A stretch of DNA of 64,000 nucleotides, from contig OX485808.1 of assembly GCA_950295325.1 (NCBI GenBank), positions 27,424,527 through 27,488,526 of the forward strand, written 5' to 3'. Each line of letters starts with the position of its first letter. The stretch's first letter is position 1. Source of the DNA: Polytrichum commune (taxonomy: Eukaryota; Streptophyta; Polytrichopsida; Polytrichales; Polytrichaceae). Of this stretch, positions 36,137 through 49,600 are shown in pieces. Position numbers and translations under genes: made by a program. Below the pieces are notes generated by a model. That model worked only from the letters and a program-made list of their open reading frames with translations, ran no database searches and was not told where the DNA came from.

Positions 36137-36462
36137 CACTACACTAAATAGGATATTTAGTGTTTGAATATATTTAGTGTTGTTACCGCCCTACCCTGCT
36201 CAACACTAAATTCAATTTCTTGAGAATTAATGTTAGACATAAATGTGCCGCTACCTTCCCTATTGCCACCTTCCTTATTATATCCTTTTTTCATATCTTT
36301 ACTAACATTAATTTTAACCTTGTAACTTCCACATATTATCATAGTTGATATTTATTGTTTGAGTTTACATTTAATGTTACATACTTTCATAAGGTTATTA
36401 ATATTTAGTGTATGCGTTCATATTTAGTGTATCAAATACAAAATATCCTATTTAGTGTAGTG
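36137..36462. mobile_element. CACTA-type MITE, 326 bp
   Basis: It starts CACTACACTAAATAGGATAT and ends with the inverse, ATATCCTATTTAGTGTAGTG, a clean inverted repeat of about 20 bp or more. ATTTAGTGT recurs inside both arms as a subterminal motif. It has no coding capacity, so it is a non-autonomous element. The inverted repeat shares the CACTACACTAAATA core with the element at 34235. The flanking trinucleotides (ACT and ATG) do not match, so the target duplication has decayed or the boundary is a base off. Confidence 0.85.
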
Positions 36463-39400
36463 ATGTTATTCAAGTAAAAAATGATATTTTGAGTAAAATG
36501 TTTTAGCAATACATAATTCCTAATGCAAACCACATTAATTAGACAAAATAAGGTAATTCTTTAGAGCGGTGGAGTGCAGTAGCCTCCGTGAGATAGGCTA
36601 ATACCAACTTGATGAACCAATTGAGAGAAAGTAGGTACATAATAAGAAGATGTGGTCACGAAGATTCAATTATTTTCTCCAGTTCAATCTTCGCTAGCAA
36701 GAAGAATAGAGAAGAGTCAGTTGTCGTTGTGTTGAATAAAGACTTCACCATGGAATTTCAGCAACATGGAGACTTTTGGGTCCTCATCGTGCATGCGGTT
36801 TGATTTATCACAAATTTTGGAAAGCATGACATTAGGTACGATGGTAAGTGGGTGAGTGCGAGTCAAATGGACACTTTTCTCTTTGCACCCACTTCTCGTA
36901 GGACATGAAACATGCAATTAGTGTGAGATGATTAGCAGATCAAAATCATGTCTAGTGCCACTTATCTCATAGTTTTCAAAGTTCTTATGAATATCTTATG
37001 CATTGTCAAAGTGAAGATTCTATGAGTTATTAAATTGATCATATAGGTCTCTCCCTTTGATTATGTGGACTATGGCATCTAGAATGATTAACAAATAGTC
37101 AACATGTAGTCCAATCATTGTTCAAGAAATGTTTTTTTGGTGTCTGTTTTTAGGTTCTCAACCAACCATACACCACTCATATACATGTGTCCGTTTAAGA
37201 CCAAACAACAATTTAGGCACACCATACCTTAAACCTTTGGGTCTTTGTGTATCCCAAGAAGTCAATTTCTTACAACCATCCAAGCTAAAGGTGAAAAACG
37301 TTAAGTACCCTTGCAACTTGGAAGTTTCCCCTTCTGATAGATTTGGCTTTGGAAATAGCATAAGGGATCTCAAAGTGGTCTAGTGAGTCGAATTTGAGAT
37401 AGATCAATCATAAACTACACCAAAGGTTGATATCATGTTGGGCAAAATTTTCCCATAAATAACTAATTTCAAAAAGGGCTTAGGCGGTCCGTAAAACCTT
37501 TTATGAAAAATTAGGAAAATTTGTATATGTATATTCATCCATGTCATGACATAGCATATCCTACACACAAATCCATGTAATGTAACTTGTTTTCCGTTCA
37601 TTCATGAGTTTGGATTGAGCTTTCAAATGCACCAAATTTCCCAACATTTAGGCATTTTGATGATTATTTTAAAATAATTTAGGCCACAAAGCTCAATGAT
37701 TTCCACAAAAAATAGGCTTAATTATTTTTATTTGTTTTCCCCAACTTGATAAAGTTTGTGATGTTGTTTGGTATACACCACATTGCACCTTCTACAAACT
37801 TGTTTAATAAATAATCAGAGAGGTAACCTATCATATGGTTTAATAAATAATCATAGAGGTAACTATTTTATGATTGACAACTGCACATGTGAACAAGTGT
37901 TGCGGCATGTTGGTTGAATAAATAAAGTTCGTTGCAAACAAAATCATGTTTTTCCTTTATTAAAAATTAATGCACATGTTTGTGGGTGCTCTTTTTTTCC
38001 TTTTTTCAGGATACTAGTGAACAATTGGCAACCTTCTAATAATTGAGAGACTGTATATTTGTTGAATTGAGATACAATCCGAAACACCTTCCACAGTGAT
38101 GTAAAGGTGAAAAATATAGCCCTAAATTTGCACATTGTCAAGTTTAGCCATAAATTTACAAAAAACTACAAAAAACTTGTTTATTGATCCAAAATGAAGA
38201 TCCAAATTACTAGTGATATTTGTGTGCCATTGAAAGCAAAGTATGATTGTGTTTCAGGTTGATAGATTAAGTATGTAAGGGCAAAAAATAAATTCCAACC
38301 TCCTGTTTCCACACTAATTGGAGTATAATGAAGGCCAATTTTACTTCTCATATAGGTAGAAAATTTGTTTCAAAGTGCAGTATATGAAGGAAATGGATAT
38401 GCCAGATCATTATGTCATTCTGTACCTAGCCCTCTTGGAGCAAGGAATTAATATGTTTAAAGTGAAGGGGGTAAAGATGTGGACATTATGCCTTGACAAG
38501 TGTGATTTATCAGTCATCCAATATTTCTTTGCAACGCTCATATTGTACATACTACTCTGCATCTGGCTGCACTTTGCAAAAGTCAATCCAATGCTAGTTT
38601 GATACATTTAATAAAGGTTCGTGAACATTAAATTGTATGAGATATGTGTCAACTATATATTTGAACTTCACACAACTTGCAATACATCTAATTCAGCTGT
38701 GGGATAATTCTTAGGGTCCCAACCAATGTTAGACAGGTATAAACCCAAATAAATTCATGGGTATCTAGAATCAATATCAAAAATGATATCATAGAACCTA
38801 CCCATGGGTATCAAAATTGGAATACTTGTCAAATATTGATATATATTGGGTATCTCAAGGTGAGAGAATCTTTTGTGTACTGGCCTGTGTTTTTTAGAGG
38901 TGAAGGCATTCATGAGTCACGACTGAAATTGCAATCTAACTTCGTAGCAGAGACATATGACCAACTCTGAACACTTGTGTTTGTGCAGAGTTGTTACAAT
39001 TTGCAACTTGGGAGTTCTTAATTTATCTCTAAAACTGTAACTTTCAAAGGACAATTGCCAGGGTTTGCAGATAAGAGGTCTTGAAAGTTTAAATGCTTCT
39101 GCAAAATTAACATGTAAAGTGAATCTTCCAGAATTTAACAGCTGCATGAACACTTTAATAATGTCCTCATTTTGCATTGGAAAGTGCTAATGCAAGTAGG
39201 AAACTCCCAATATTCACACACTCTGAACCTTACCTTTTGAGTGGACTTTGAGTCAGCTACCTCGTAGAGTAGATGAATGAAACCCTTAACATCATCAACA
39301 TGCATGATTTAGTTGTTCAAAACTGTTCTACCCTAGATGAGAAACACGGTTCACAATTGTAATTACCGATTCATGAAGCAGTCTCAATCTTTGGCAGTAC

Positions 39401-40344
39401 ATGGCTTCCTGCATTTACAAATCCTCAAGCTATAATGGTCACTGTGTTGTAGGAGGTTATGAACTCTGGCAACTGCCAACACGACTTGCTTCAGCTTGAA
39501 TTACAAAGAGCTTCATCTCTTGGACGTCTTCTTCTTTCCTGCAACAACCCTTCTCTTACATGAACGTCGAGTTCGTGAACCCAAACCATGACATCTTCCT
39601 CGGTAGCACTCAATATTTATCAATCGCTTTATATTCGAGGCATTGAATCTTTGCTGGAAAGAAATACATAGGGACAAATTGTAAATCTCTTGAGTTCAAG
39701 CCTCGGTCAATAAACAAGGATTCAAGTAAAACTAGACTTTTGGAAGTTCAGTGTTCATTCATGTCTTGATTTTTAAATATATCAAAAATCTATGTACATT
39801 ATTTCTCAAAAGTAGGCAACCAAGTATGTAGAGGCAACTCTTTTTCTATTAACTTAGTTTCCTTTGTACTTATTCCATCAATTGCATTGGTGGACGTAAC
39901 CACACATAACAAACTCCTATACCCAATCTTCAATTAAAAGCAAAAGAGATAATTCCAAGTATGCAAAATCATGTAATGTCATTTATTCTAGTTTTAATAT
40001 GAATACTAGCTTAAAATTTGACAATATTGACATGATTTCTTTTGGTTAAGAACATACACAGGTTTAGTTTGGACCTTGATACAACATATTTAATAGACTA
40101 GTTAATTTTCAATGTTTTGTGCATCCTTATATGGAAAGGCACAAGATCTAACAACATACCAACTCTCACTCAATCATGCACCCAACAAAGCTCCTCGTAG
40201 ATCTTGGCAAGCTTTGGTTCTGAACCCTCGGATGTAATTTTGTTTTCCAGTCCCACATTTAGCAAGATTTGTCCCACTCCATGCACATACTGCATGGATG
40301 TCTCGATGTGCTATTTGTCTAGTATCTCCACTCCCCCCCTTTCG
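36463..40344. other. AT-rich intergenic DNA
   Basis: Nearly 4 kb with no convincing coding frame, RNA gene or repeat array. Short frames here (60-86 codons) have no domain-like features. Confidence 0.5.
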
Positions 40345-41005
40345 TGCACATTGGATGACAAGGCTCCTAAACCCTGAACCCCATTGCTTGACAAAGCCCA
40401 TTACATTACGAACGAAGCTCAAAGAAAGTGCACCCCAAAGTAAGAACAACGAACTTTGAAATTGATTAGGAATGGTCTCTTTATGGTGAGTTTGGTTGTA
40501 CCCTAATTTTTGGCCTTCTAATACCATTGTCTAGAGATTGTGGGTTACAATTTTTTTCGCCTGACTCGTGCACTTTGGATGACAAGGCTCTTAAATTATG
40601 AATCCCGCTGCTTAGCAAAGCCCATTACATTATAGATGAAGCTCAAAGTGGACCCCCACTTACGAACAACAAATTTTGAAGCCAATATGGATTGACCTTT
40701 TGATGAGTTTAGGTATATCTTGACTCTTGACCTTCTAATAGCACTTTCAAAGATCTAACAACATGTTCTTTTTGCCTGGCTCATGCACATTCAATGACAA
40801 TGCTCTCAAACCTTGAATCCCATTGTGTAACAAAGCCCATTTAAGATGAAGCTGAAAGAAAGTGTGCATCCAAGTAGTGACAATAACAACAACAAAAAAG
40901 TTCTTAATATGATGAGGTGTGTAATTGGAACCTTACATCTTACATGGAAATTGACATTTTTGGTGAGTTTAGGTTTACCTTGATTCTTGACCTTCCGATT
41001 CCTAG
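40345..41005 (-). repeat. Three-copy degenerate tandem repeat, about 220-bp unit
   Basis: Copies begin near 40345, 40566 and 40788. Shared blocks are GATGACAAGGCTC, CAAAGCCCATTA, GATGAAGCTCAAAG and GAGTTTAGG.TTACCTTGA.TCTTGACCTTC. The copies are clearly diverged, so the array is old. The unit is of unknown origin. Confidence 0.75.
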
Positions 41006-43321
41006 CGTTGTGAAGAGATGGTGAACTAAATGATGTTTTTACGTGACATGGCAACGTGGCTATATGAGCCATACTGTGAAGGCCACGTATATAAGACAAT
41101 TGCGCGGTACATTCCGAATTCAAGCATTCTACAAATGAAAGTTCTATTGATGATTCCCTTAGTAACCTAATTTTTGTATATATGCAGCCCATGAAAGTAT
41201 CTCCTTAATGAAGCTTCCACATTGTGTGACTCTCTTCCTTTAAACTTCCTAATGTAAGTTCCATAACTTGATGAAAAGAGCACGCTGGTCAAGTAAAGAT
41301 CACTCTCAAAGATTCTCGACAACGCCATGGCTTACTATCAGTCAAGAGTGCAACGAGGACACCATTCCAAAAGCAAGTCCAAAGAATCTATGCAAAATTT
41401 TGAAGTCCATACGACCCCCCTAAGCACCAAAGAATTTCTAAGACCATTACTATGGATTAGGCAGAAGATAATGACATGAGAGTCCCTTAGGGGCACCGCT
41501 GCTTCCAACTTGCAGCTGATTAGAACCAGGTAAGCTTAAGGCGATCTGGGAATGGAGAGCTATGGGAACTCTGGAGCACGAAATAAGTGCAGCTAGTTTC
41601 ACTTCCATCTCTTCAACCAAGTCCTGATCAAGTCGGCATGAAGCCACTCCAAATCACTCCAAGAAAATCTTAACCAGTCACTTCCCCTTGATTCTTCATC
41701 CTCGGATGAGGCCGAATGTCCACCAAATTAGGTCAACAATTGTTTTCAAACCCTTTCAAGGCCATGATTTCGCTCTCCCTTTACCGCAGAGCATCTCAGT
41801 CGCATAGATTCCAACTGACATGACCATTCGGGATTCTAAAACTGAGATTTCTTGTTTCTGATTTCTCAAAAAAAATTCTCGAAAGATCGATGGATCGGTT
41901 GTTCGCATCATGATAGGCTCACTAAGATGCTTGTTGAATTTTTTAGAAGTGGAGCTATTGATTCTCGTCCTTCCAGCAAGTGTGGAATCTTGTTTGTTTG
42001 TTTGTTTGTCGTGTTGGGGCCGGCGAACTATACAGATGCCACGGATGGATGGATGTTGGATGGATTTTAGACAATAAGGGTGGATGATTTTTTCGTGGTG
42101 CACTTGTGGAAGAAACTTGGGCATGGATGGATGACTGTTGGATAGATTGTAGATGAATGTGTACTAGGGTAGATGTACTTTTCTCGGTGGACTTCCATAA
42201 AGAACTTGGGGCCCAACCACACATGGGATGCAACTACAAGGATTGGATAGTTATTTGATAAATTTCATGTTGGATTGCTACACGTTGGTCAAATATTGGG
42301 TGAATGGTCATAACACCCTTCCGATAGGGAAGAGGGAACATTGATTACTAATGTAGAGCCGAATGATTGTTAATTCTAGCCAAATCAATCCTTGAGTCCA
42401 AGTCTAGGACCTTGAATGAATCTAGTGAACTTAAATTGGGATGGATCATCAACCAATCTATAGGAGAGAGGGAATTATTGCATACGAGTGTCACTCTAAT
42501 TCATCCAACAAAATAACATTAAGCTTGGAGGTTACCTTTTTAAGGTGATTTGACATTGGAATTAGTTTTAAAAACTTGGAATTAGTCTAGTCCAAGTCAT
42601 TTGAGATGAAACAACCACAAAACTATAGGGGGTCAAAATTTTATGTTAGATGGATGAGAGGTACTCTCATATGCGATAAATCCCTCTCTCCCAAACTATA
42701 GGGGACAAGTTTTTACTATCGTCCCGTTGTCATGTGTCATGAAACCAAACCTATCAAAATAAAATCATGAATCTTGTTTATATGATTTATCTCCTCCAAG
42801 ACACATAAGTTAACACCTGACTTGTTCACATACATACCATTGCATGTCATGTGAACAAGCCATGTCAACTGTCTTGTGTAGTGATGTCACTTGTTGCCAT
42901 ATACATTACTACATGAATCTTGTTGACATGACTTGTTCCTTCAAGTTGGTACGTTGATTGTTGTTCCATAATTTATTTGAAATGATCAAGGATGTCTAGA
43001 TGCCTTTCTATGGGCACATGAGTTTTTTTAGGGGCATCAAAACTACAACTCATGTAGTTTCGCATGAAATTTCTATCGGTCTTATTCTTAAAATTATACT
43101 CAATTCATGTAGGTTCATGTAATTTTAGTGAGAGTGTAATAGGAGAGTCCCATTAACCCCTAACCACCTAGAAAATCAAATTTGGTAGCACCAATCAATT
43201 GCTCTTTTTTGGGGTGTGTGTTTGTGTGTGTGTAAGTTAGAAAGCGAGATTGGGGTCTTGGTAGCCATATTTTGGCTCCACTTTCACTTTTGTGTGAATT
43301 TCTCTTTTTATCAACTAAGAA
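41006..43321. other. AT-rich intergenic DNA with GGAT-rich patch
   Basis: No supported gene. A short GGATGGATGGATGTTGGAT run near 42043-42065 recurs more weakly near 42120-42145, giving a locally repetitive patch. Open frames on the minus strand across it follow from this low-complexity sequence. Confidence 0.4.
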
Positions 43322-44080
43322 GGTGCTACTTGTAAGTCTTATATATCTCTTGTTCATGAATCCACTTTGGGGTATGAGTTGCGTAGTTTACCCGCATGGT
43401 GTAACTCATTTTGGGGATCCTATGTAACATGAATGGGTCATCCAATATGTTCAAACTTTGAGGATTCGTTATTGATTCTTACGCCACTCAAATTGACTGA
43501 GTTTGGTGACGGTGGGTTCTGTGATGGCAAGTGTCACTCGTTGAAACCAAGGTGATTAGTATATGAACTTTTTTGTAGGTAGGTACTACTTGTAAGTCTT
43601 ATATCTTGTTCATGAATCCACTTTGGGGTATGAGTTGCATAGTTTACCCGTAGGGCGTAACTCATTTTGGGGATCCTATGTAACATGAATGGGTCATCCA
43701 ATGTGTTCAAACTTTGAGGATTTGTTATTGATTCTTACGCCACTCAAATTGACCAAGTTTGGTGACGGTGGGTTTTGTGATGGCAAGTGTCACTCGTTGA
43801 AACCAAGGTGATCAATATATGAACTTTTTTGTAAGTAGGTACGTACTACATGTAAGTCTTATCTCTTGTTCATGAATTCACTTTGGGGTATGAGTTGCGT
43901 AGTTTACCCGCATGGCATAATTCATTTTGGGGATCCTATATGTAACATGAATGGGTCATCCAATGTGTTCAAACTTTGAGGATTTGTTGTTGATTCTTAC
44001 GCCACTCAAATTGACCAAGTTTGGTGACGGTGGGTTTTGTGATGGCAAGTGTCAATCGTTGAAACCAAGGTGATCATTAT
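43322..44080. repeat. Three-copy tandem repeat, about 257-bp unit
   Basis: Copies begin near 43322, 43581 and 43838 and are highly similar. Each contains ACTTGTAAGTCTTAT, CACTTTGGGGTATGAGTTGC, TTTGGGGATCCTAT, GAATGGGTCATCCAAT, TTCTTACGCCACTCAAATTG and GGTGACGGTGGGTT. High identity implies a recent or homogenised amplification. Confidence 0.9.
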
Positions 44081-45399
44081 CTAAAATTTTGTTTCGGTAG
44101 ATTTGAAAGCTAGAGGGACAAATTGAATCTACTTAAGGTATGTGAGCCTTTTGCGGTCACTCCTCGTAATGGGACCCCTATTTTTGAGTGGTATATGGCA
44201 AAGCGTGAAGTTAACAATGGATGAACAAAAAAATATTAAAAATATTATCACCATTTTAGTGACGCTAAAAAGACATTTCTTAATATTGAAAATGTTATCA
44301 CCACTTTAGTTGAACTTTGTGCTCAAAATAATCACCATTTTAGAGTCAAGAGTCGACAAAATTGAAACAGTCTACATGATCCTTTAACCCCTTACTTCCC
44401 ACGCCCAATTTCCCTCAATTATGCCCAAAAAATGCGACCTCAATTTCAACGATTGTAGCTGGAGATCTAGAAGTTTTTTTTGACAAATCCAACTATGATT
44501 ACTCACAATCCAAATTAAAATGATCAATATACATCATGTGATTTTAAAGATTATACAATATGTGATGAGGATAAAATATTACAATAATTCAGATAGGCTA
44601 TAGTCAGAAACTTATGATTTTTTGAGTATCCCCATCCATAACGTTGTCCCACAAGTCTAATGCCAAATAACATACCATTTATTTATACCTCATATTATAT
44701 TATCTAAAAAATAAAATTGATTTCTATATATTTTTTTTAATATGTTCTATATTCTATCTTCATTATTTCATTTTGGTCATCTTATGAACACTTGTACTAA
44801 TCTATTATTAGAATGACAAAGATAATGGAAAATGGTAAGTCACAAAATTATAACCTCAATATTAATGAGGATTTTGTAATGTTTTTGACCTCCAAGTTAA
44901 TTAAGTGCTTGATTGATGGTTTCACTTCCGGAATGAAATCCCAATCAATTGCTTATTTACTAATTGGAAGTGCACATATATATATATATATATATATTGG
45001 ATTTTAGACCTTGAAGGTGCAGTGCATTCAATATGGGATTTGTAGTCAAGGGGCCTTCAAGAATGCAAGAGCAATGTTTTTTTCGAAATTAGGCGGGATG
45101 GCCAACAGTATGTGAGGGGGTATTTAACGTCCGCCCATATTAATTTCTTTAAAATAACCGGACTAGTAATGATAGATTGGCAACGCATGATGCACCCACT
45201 TGCTTCTATATGAGGCATTTTTTTTTAATGTCTAACACCCTTTATATTATTGCCTTAAGTATTAGATTAGATTGGGATTATTTAGAACTACTAAAACTTG
45301 GTATTTTGAAACCCTTGAGACAAGGAGCCGAAGACGTAAGATAGTGTCTAAAGTGGTTCATCTCATCCGCAAAGATGAATGAACTTACACTAATGAAAA
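44081..45399. other. AT-rich intergenic DNA with TA microsatellite
   Basis: A (TA)n run at about 44974-44997 and an isolated GGCTATAGTC at 44596. No protein-like frame is supported. Confidence 0.5.
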
Positions 45400-46077
45400 T
45401 ACATGAGTGCCACTAATCCCCGGCCGGATACCGCCTCGGCATACTTGTACACGTACGTATATTTACATATACGTATTTCCAGTGTACTTACAATGGTAAC
45501 AAAGATTCCTCTAAACTGGGCCCTCCGTGGCCGCCGGTATACAGGGAAAATAATATCCCCACAAGACCCGCACAATGGACGCGATGGCACCGCTACCCGA
45601 GCCTGCCAGCTGCCACTGACTCCGTCTCCACTGCCGGCACTCGGTGGCGACGAATCTTGTGTGCATGGTGCCCAATGGAGCCTCTCACCACCTCCCACAC
45701 ACCTCGCTCCCTTTCGCCCCGCATGTCTGTAGTGTCTTGCACCGGATCGCATTCGATTGCACTCTCTCGCGTGTCTCTTGTTAAGAAAGAAAAAGGCTTT
45801 CTGCCTGACCAAGAGTTTCCGCTCTCACACAAAAGCCGCGTCACGCATCGAGGCTGAGCCGTCTGATCATATTCCTCGGCTACTCTTTCTTTCTGCACAC
45901 CGCTCACCCTACCCTTCCTCTCCAACGCAACGTCTCTCTTCTCTCTCGCAGTCTCTTTCTCACTGCACGCCCTCGCTGCAGAGGTTCTCTCAAGCCATTC
46001 CAATCCAAAATTGATGTACATCTCGTCATTCGGGTGCTTGATCGCTGCTTCTTCGCCAACAATCGGTGTATACAAAG
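45400..46077 (+). promoter_or_regulatory. Probable promoter and 5' leader exon
   Basis: A sharply GC-richer island in AT-rich DNA. From about 45640 to 46000 it is pyrimidine-rich on the plus strand (CCTCTCCAACG, CTCTCTTCTCTCTCGC), the composition typical of plant core promoters and 5' untranslated leaders. A strong donor AAAG|GTACGT at 46077/46078 could splice to the acceptor GATTGCAG at 50825-50832, ahead of the kinase-NB-ARC-LRR coding exon. The ATG at 46014 would give only a short upstream frame in that splice. The link to the downstream gene is inference. Confidence 0.4.
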
Positions 46078-46206
46078 GTACGTGATGCGGACTCCTGCTT
46101 GTCGGTTTGTGCTTTTCATGTAAACTTAATGCATGGATCGTGTAAAAACCTGTCTTCCTAATAAGTGGCAAGGTCAGGCTAGCTAAAGTTCTGTCGGGGT
46201 TATTAC

Positions 46207-46690
46207 GGACGTTCTCGTTTGTTTCAGGCGTTCTATCTTCTTTTCCCGAGCTCTTCATGCATAAGTTAGCACTGGTATTTAAGAAGAGGTAATAGGGCCT
46301 GAGACCTCCATAGCTGCGGCGGAGGAAAGCTTAGTATGTCAAATTTTGGTTTGTTTACGTTCTGGTTCCATCGATTTCTTGATGTAAGAATCGTAGTTTG
46401 ATGCAGTTTGATGTAGGTTTTGTAGTTTTCGCACTAATGTGAGTAATTCGACGAGTAAAGTACACTTAAAAGCACGGCTTCTTGATTATGCGATTTAATT
46501 GCCGTCTAAAATGTCAGCATACGAATGGACCGTTCTCGTTCCAGTTGTTCTACATGCTTTTTCCCAAGCTCTTGATGCATAGTACTGGAATTTGAGAATT
46601 GATAATAAGGTCTGAGACCTCCATTGCTGTAGTGAAGGAAAGGTCAGTAGGTCACTTCTTGTTTTGCTCACATTCTGGTTTTTTTCTCGT
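46207..46690. repeat. Pair of degenerate direct repeats, about 160 bp each
   Basis: Segments starting near 46207 and 46529 share ACGTTCTCGTT-like, GAGCTCTTCATGCATA / AAGCTCTTGATGCATA, CTGAGACCTCCAT.GCTG and CATTCTGGTT / CGTTCTGGTT blocks. The offset is about 322 bp. They lie just inside the presumed leader intron. Confidence 0.65.
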
Positions 46691-49600
46691 TTGAAATCGA
46701 TTCCTTTGAACTGTTTGGTTCCAACAGATTAAAAATTTGTTCCGTGATGTTTAGTTGAAGATTCATCGCATCATGTTCATGACATTAATTGAGGTATTTG
46801 CAACGGTTGCATCATCTGGTGCGACATGGTGGAATGTCAAATCCTTTTTGCATCTCCTAGGTTACTATTTAGGCTTCTGATCTTACTATTTAAGAGTGTA
46901 GCTCACCTGAAGTTGCTTATTCACAAGTTTTATTAAATTTATTATTATTTTTATAAATATATATATAAAAATAATATTTTTGTAGCATTAGAATGATCCT
47001 TCAAGTCGATGGGACTTTTCATTGAGAGTTGGTCCTGTATGAGTTTCTATTGGTTGTTTTGCATACAATGTCATTACCTTCCTCTTGGGTGCTCTTTCGT
47101 CTGTGTGCTGGAGAACAATTTTGGAGAAGCCTTGCAAGGTGCCCAAATCTGAGCTAGTTATCGAAATCTCTTCCCACAGGTTTTCGATGATTACAGCTCC
47201 TCCATGGACGATGGATGTTGAATAGTTATCATTGGTCGAAGGTGGTTGCGGGGATCAATATTGCTGGCCGGGGCGGGAGGAGTTGCCACATGCGGATTAG
47301 AGATATGTGCAAACAACTGAGGCTTGGGAAGAATTGGTTGCAACAACTTGTAAGTATTGATTTGTGTTTCTGATATGTATACAATTTAACATGTGAGAAG
47401 TTAGCATTTGTAAGTGCTTGTTACTGATCAGAACTGTGTGTGCATGATGATGTTTCTGCTACTGATTTGACTATGTTGTGGTGGTTGTGGCTCCAGCTTG
47501 GTTTTGTTTTGAGTTGTTTATTGGATGGTTTATCTTTGTGCATAAATCTCAATGGATACATATGCCAATCAACTGTGATCTAATTCAATATTGTCAACTT
47601 GGCTTAACGGTGTCCTCATTTTCAAGGATTCTTTTCTGCTATTGATTTAACTCCATTAAATCCCAGGCAGTTGAATGGCCTTAAATCTCATTCGTTCTAT
47701 TATCACTATATTCGTTAATCGGAGACTTTGGAGAATCTCAAAATAAATGCAAATGGTTTAAAATTTGGTCCAATTTCTTATTGTGATGACATGTATTTGT
47801 GCCAAATTGGTTAGTGTTGTCCATGCGAATCAATATAATAAGTTACATTAAATATATATGTGTGTTTTCCTTGTTCTTTATTTGAAAACCATGTCCTTAA
47901 GTAGTCTCAAAATCATGAGAAAGTCTCCAATTACCGAATATAGTGATTATTTCATGTACAGTGGGGTGACACCGAAATTGGCACCTTGTGCAATTCCAGG
48001 GATAGTGCCCACATTGCTACCAACTTTGACACCCTCCCGAGCGTTGGAATTTTTTTTATTTATACATGAAATTTTAGACACAAAATCATTGTTATGTTGA
48101 CAACATGTGTACCAAATTTCGAATCTAGAAGATTGATTTTAAAAATGATATTCAAGATTTACTAACAAGGGGTAGTTGTAAGAAATGTTTCACATCTGCC
48201 AACTTTGACACCCTCCCAAGGATTGAAGAATTTTTTTTTTCACATGGAATTTTTGGAGTAGGAACATCTTTATGTTGTCTACACATGTGAAACAATTCAA
48301 ATCCAAAAGACCCACAAAAAAATGATATTCCAAATCTACCAACATGTGTAGTTGTGAGAAACAAAGGGGAGAATCGTTCCACAACTTCCAACTTTGACAG
48401 CCTCCCTAGGGCTAAGAATCTGTTATTTCAATATGAAATTTTTGTCCTTGAAATTTTTGTCACATGATCTTTATGATGTTGATCACATGTATGAAAATTT
48501 TCAAGGCCAAAAATTTCATGTTGAAATAACATATTCTTAGCCCTAGGGAGGTTGTCAAAGTTGGAAGTTGTGAAACGATTCTCCCCTTTGTTTCTCACAA
48601 CTACACCTGTTGGTAGATTTGGAATATCATTTTTTTGTGGGTCTTTTGGACTTGAATTATTTCACATGTGTAAACAACATAAAGATGTTCCTACTCCAAA
48701 AATTCCATGTGAAAAAAAAATTCTTCAATCCTTGGGAGGGTGTCAAAGTTGGCAGCTGTGAAACATTTCTTACAACTACCCCTTGTTAGTATATCTTGAA
48801 TATCTTTTTTTAAATCAATCTTCTAGCTTTGAAATTTGGTACACGTGTTTTCGACATAACAATGATTTTGTGTCTGAAATTTCATGTATAAATAACAATT
48901 TTCTAGCACTCGGGAGGGTGTCAAAGTTGGCAGCAATGTGGGCACTATCCCTGGAATTGCACAAGGTGCCAATTTCGGTGTCACCCCACTGTACAATGGT
49001 GATGTCAGCTTTTGCTTCGGTTTGGGTTTATGTTTTCATTGGTTGATTGGATTCCCAATCAATGTGCACAAACCTCAGTGCATACATTGGTCATTCAATG
49101 TTGACCTAATTGATTGGTGTCTACTTTGCTTGTGCGGTGTAATTACTTTCAAAGGTTCTATTCTGCTACCAAATAAACTATGCAAAAATCCCAGGGAGTG
49201 GGAAGATTAGGGTTTAGGCTATAATGTCTCATTTGTTTTATTTCACGTACAATTGTGGAGTTGATTTTTGATCCAGCTTGGGATTCTTTCTCAGTTGTTT
49301 AATGGATCATTTCCCTTTCTGTGCATACATTAGGAATTCAATGCTGACTTACTTTATTGGTGTCAACTTTGTTTTATGGTGAAAATATTGTCAAGGGTTC
49401 TATTCTTTTTTATTAGACCATGCACAATCTCAAGCATTGGGAGGTTAGGATTTAAGGCACAAGGTCTTATTTAGTTTTACTAGTATATAAATGTGGTGTC
49501 TTTTTTTGCTCCAGCTTGGGTTTGTTTCCATCATCTCAATCTCTGTGCATAAACCTTAGTGCATACAATAGCCATTAATTTTGACCTAAATCATCAGTGT

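Noticed and set aside
40174..42233. Minus-strand frames of 117-128 codons as genes
   Set aside because: They lie on the degenerate tandem repeat or the GGAT-rich patch and show no conserved motif.
45390..46258. Minus-strand frames of 140 and 221 codons as proteins
   Set aside because: Low-complexity Arg/Ser/Glu composition opposite a pyrimidine-rich leader; no domain pattern, and explained better as promoter/leader.
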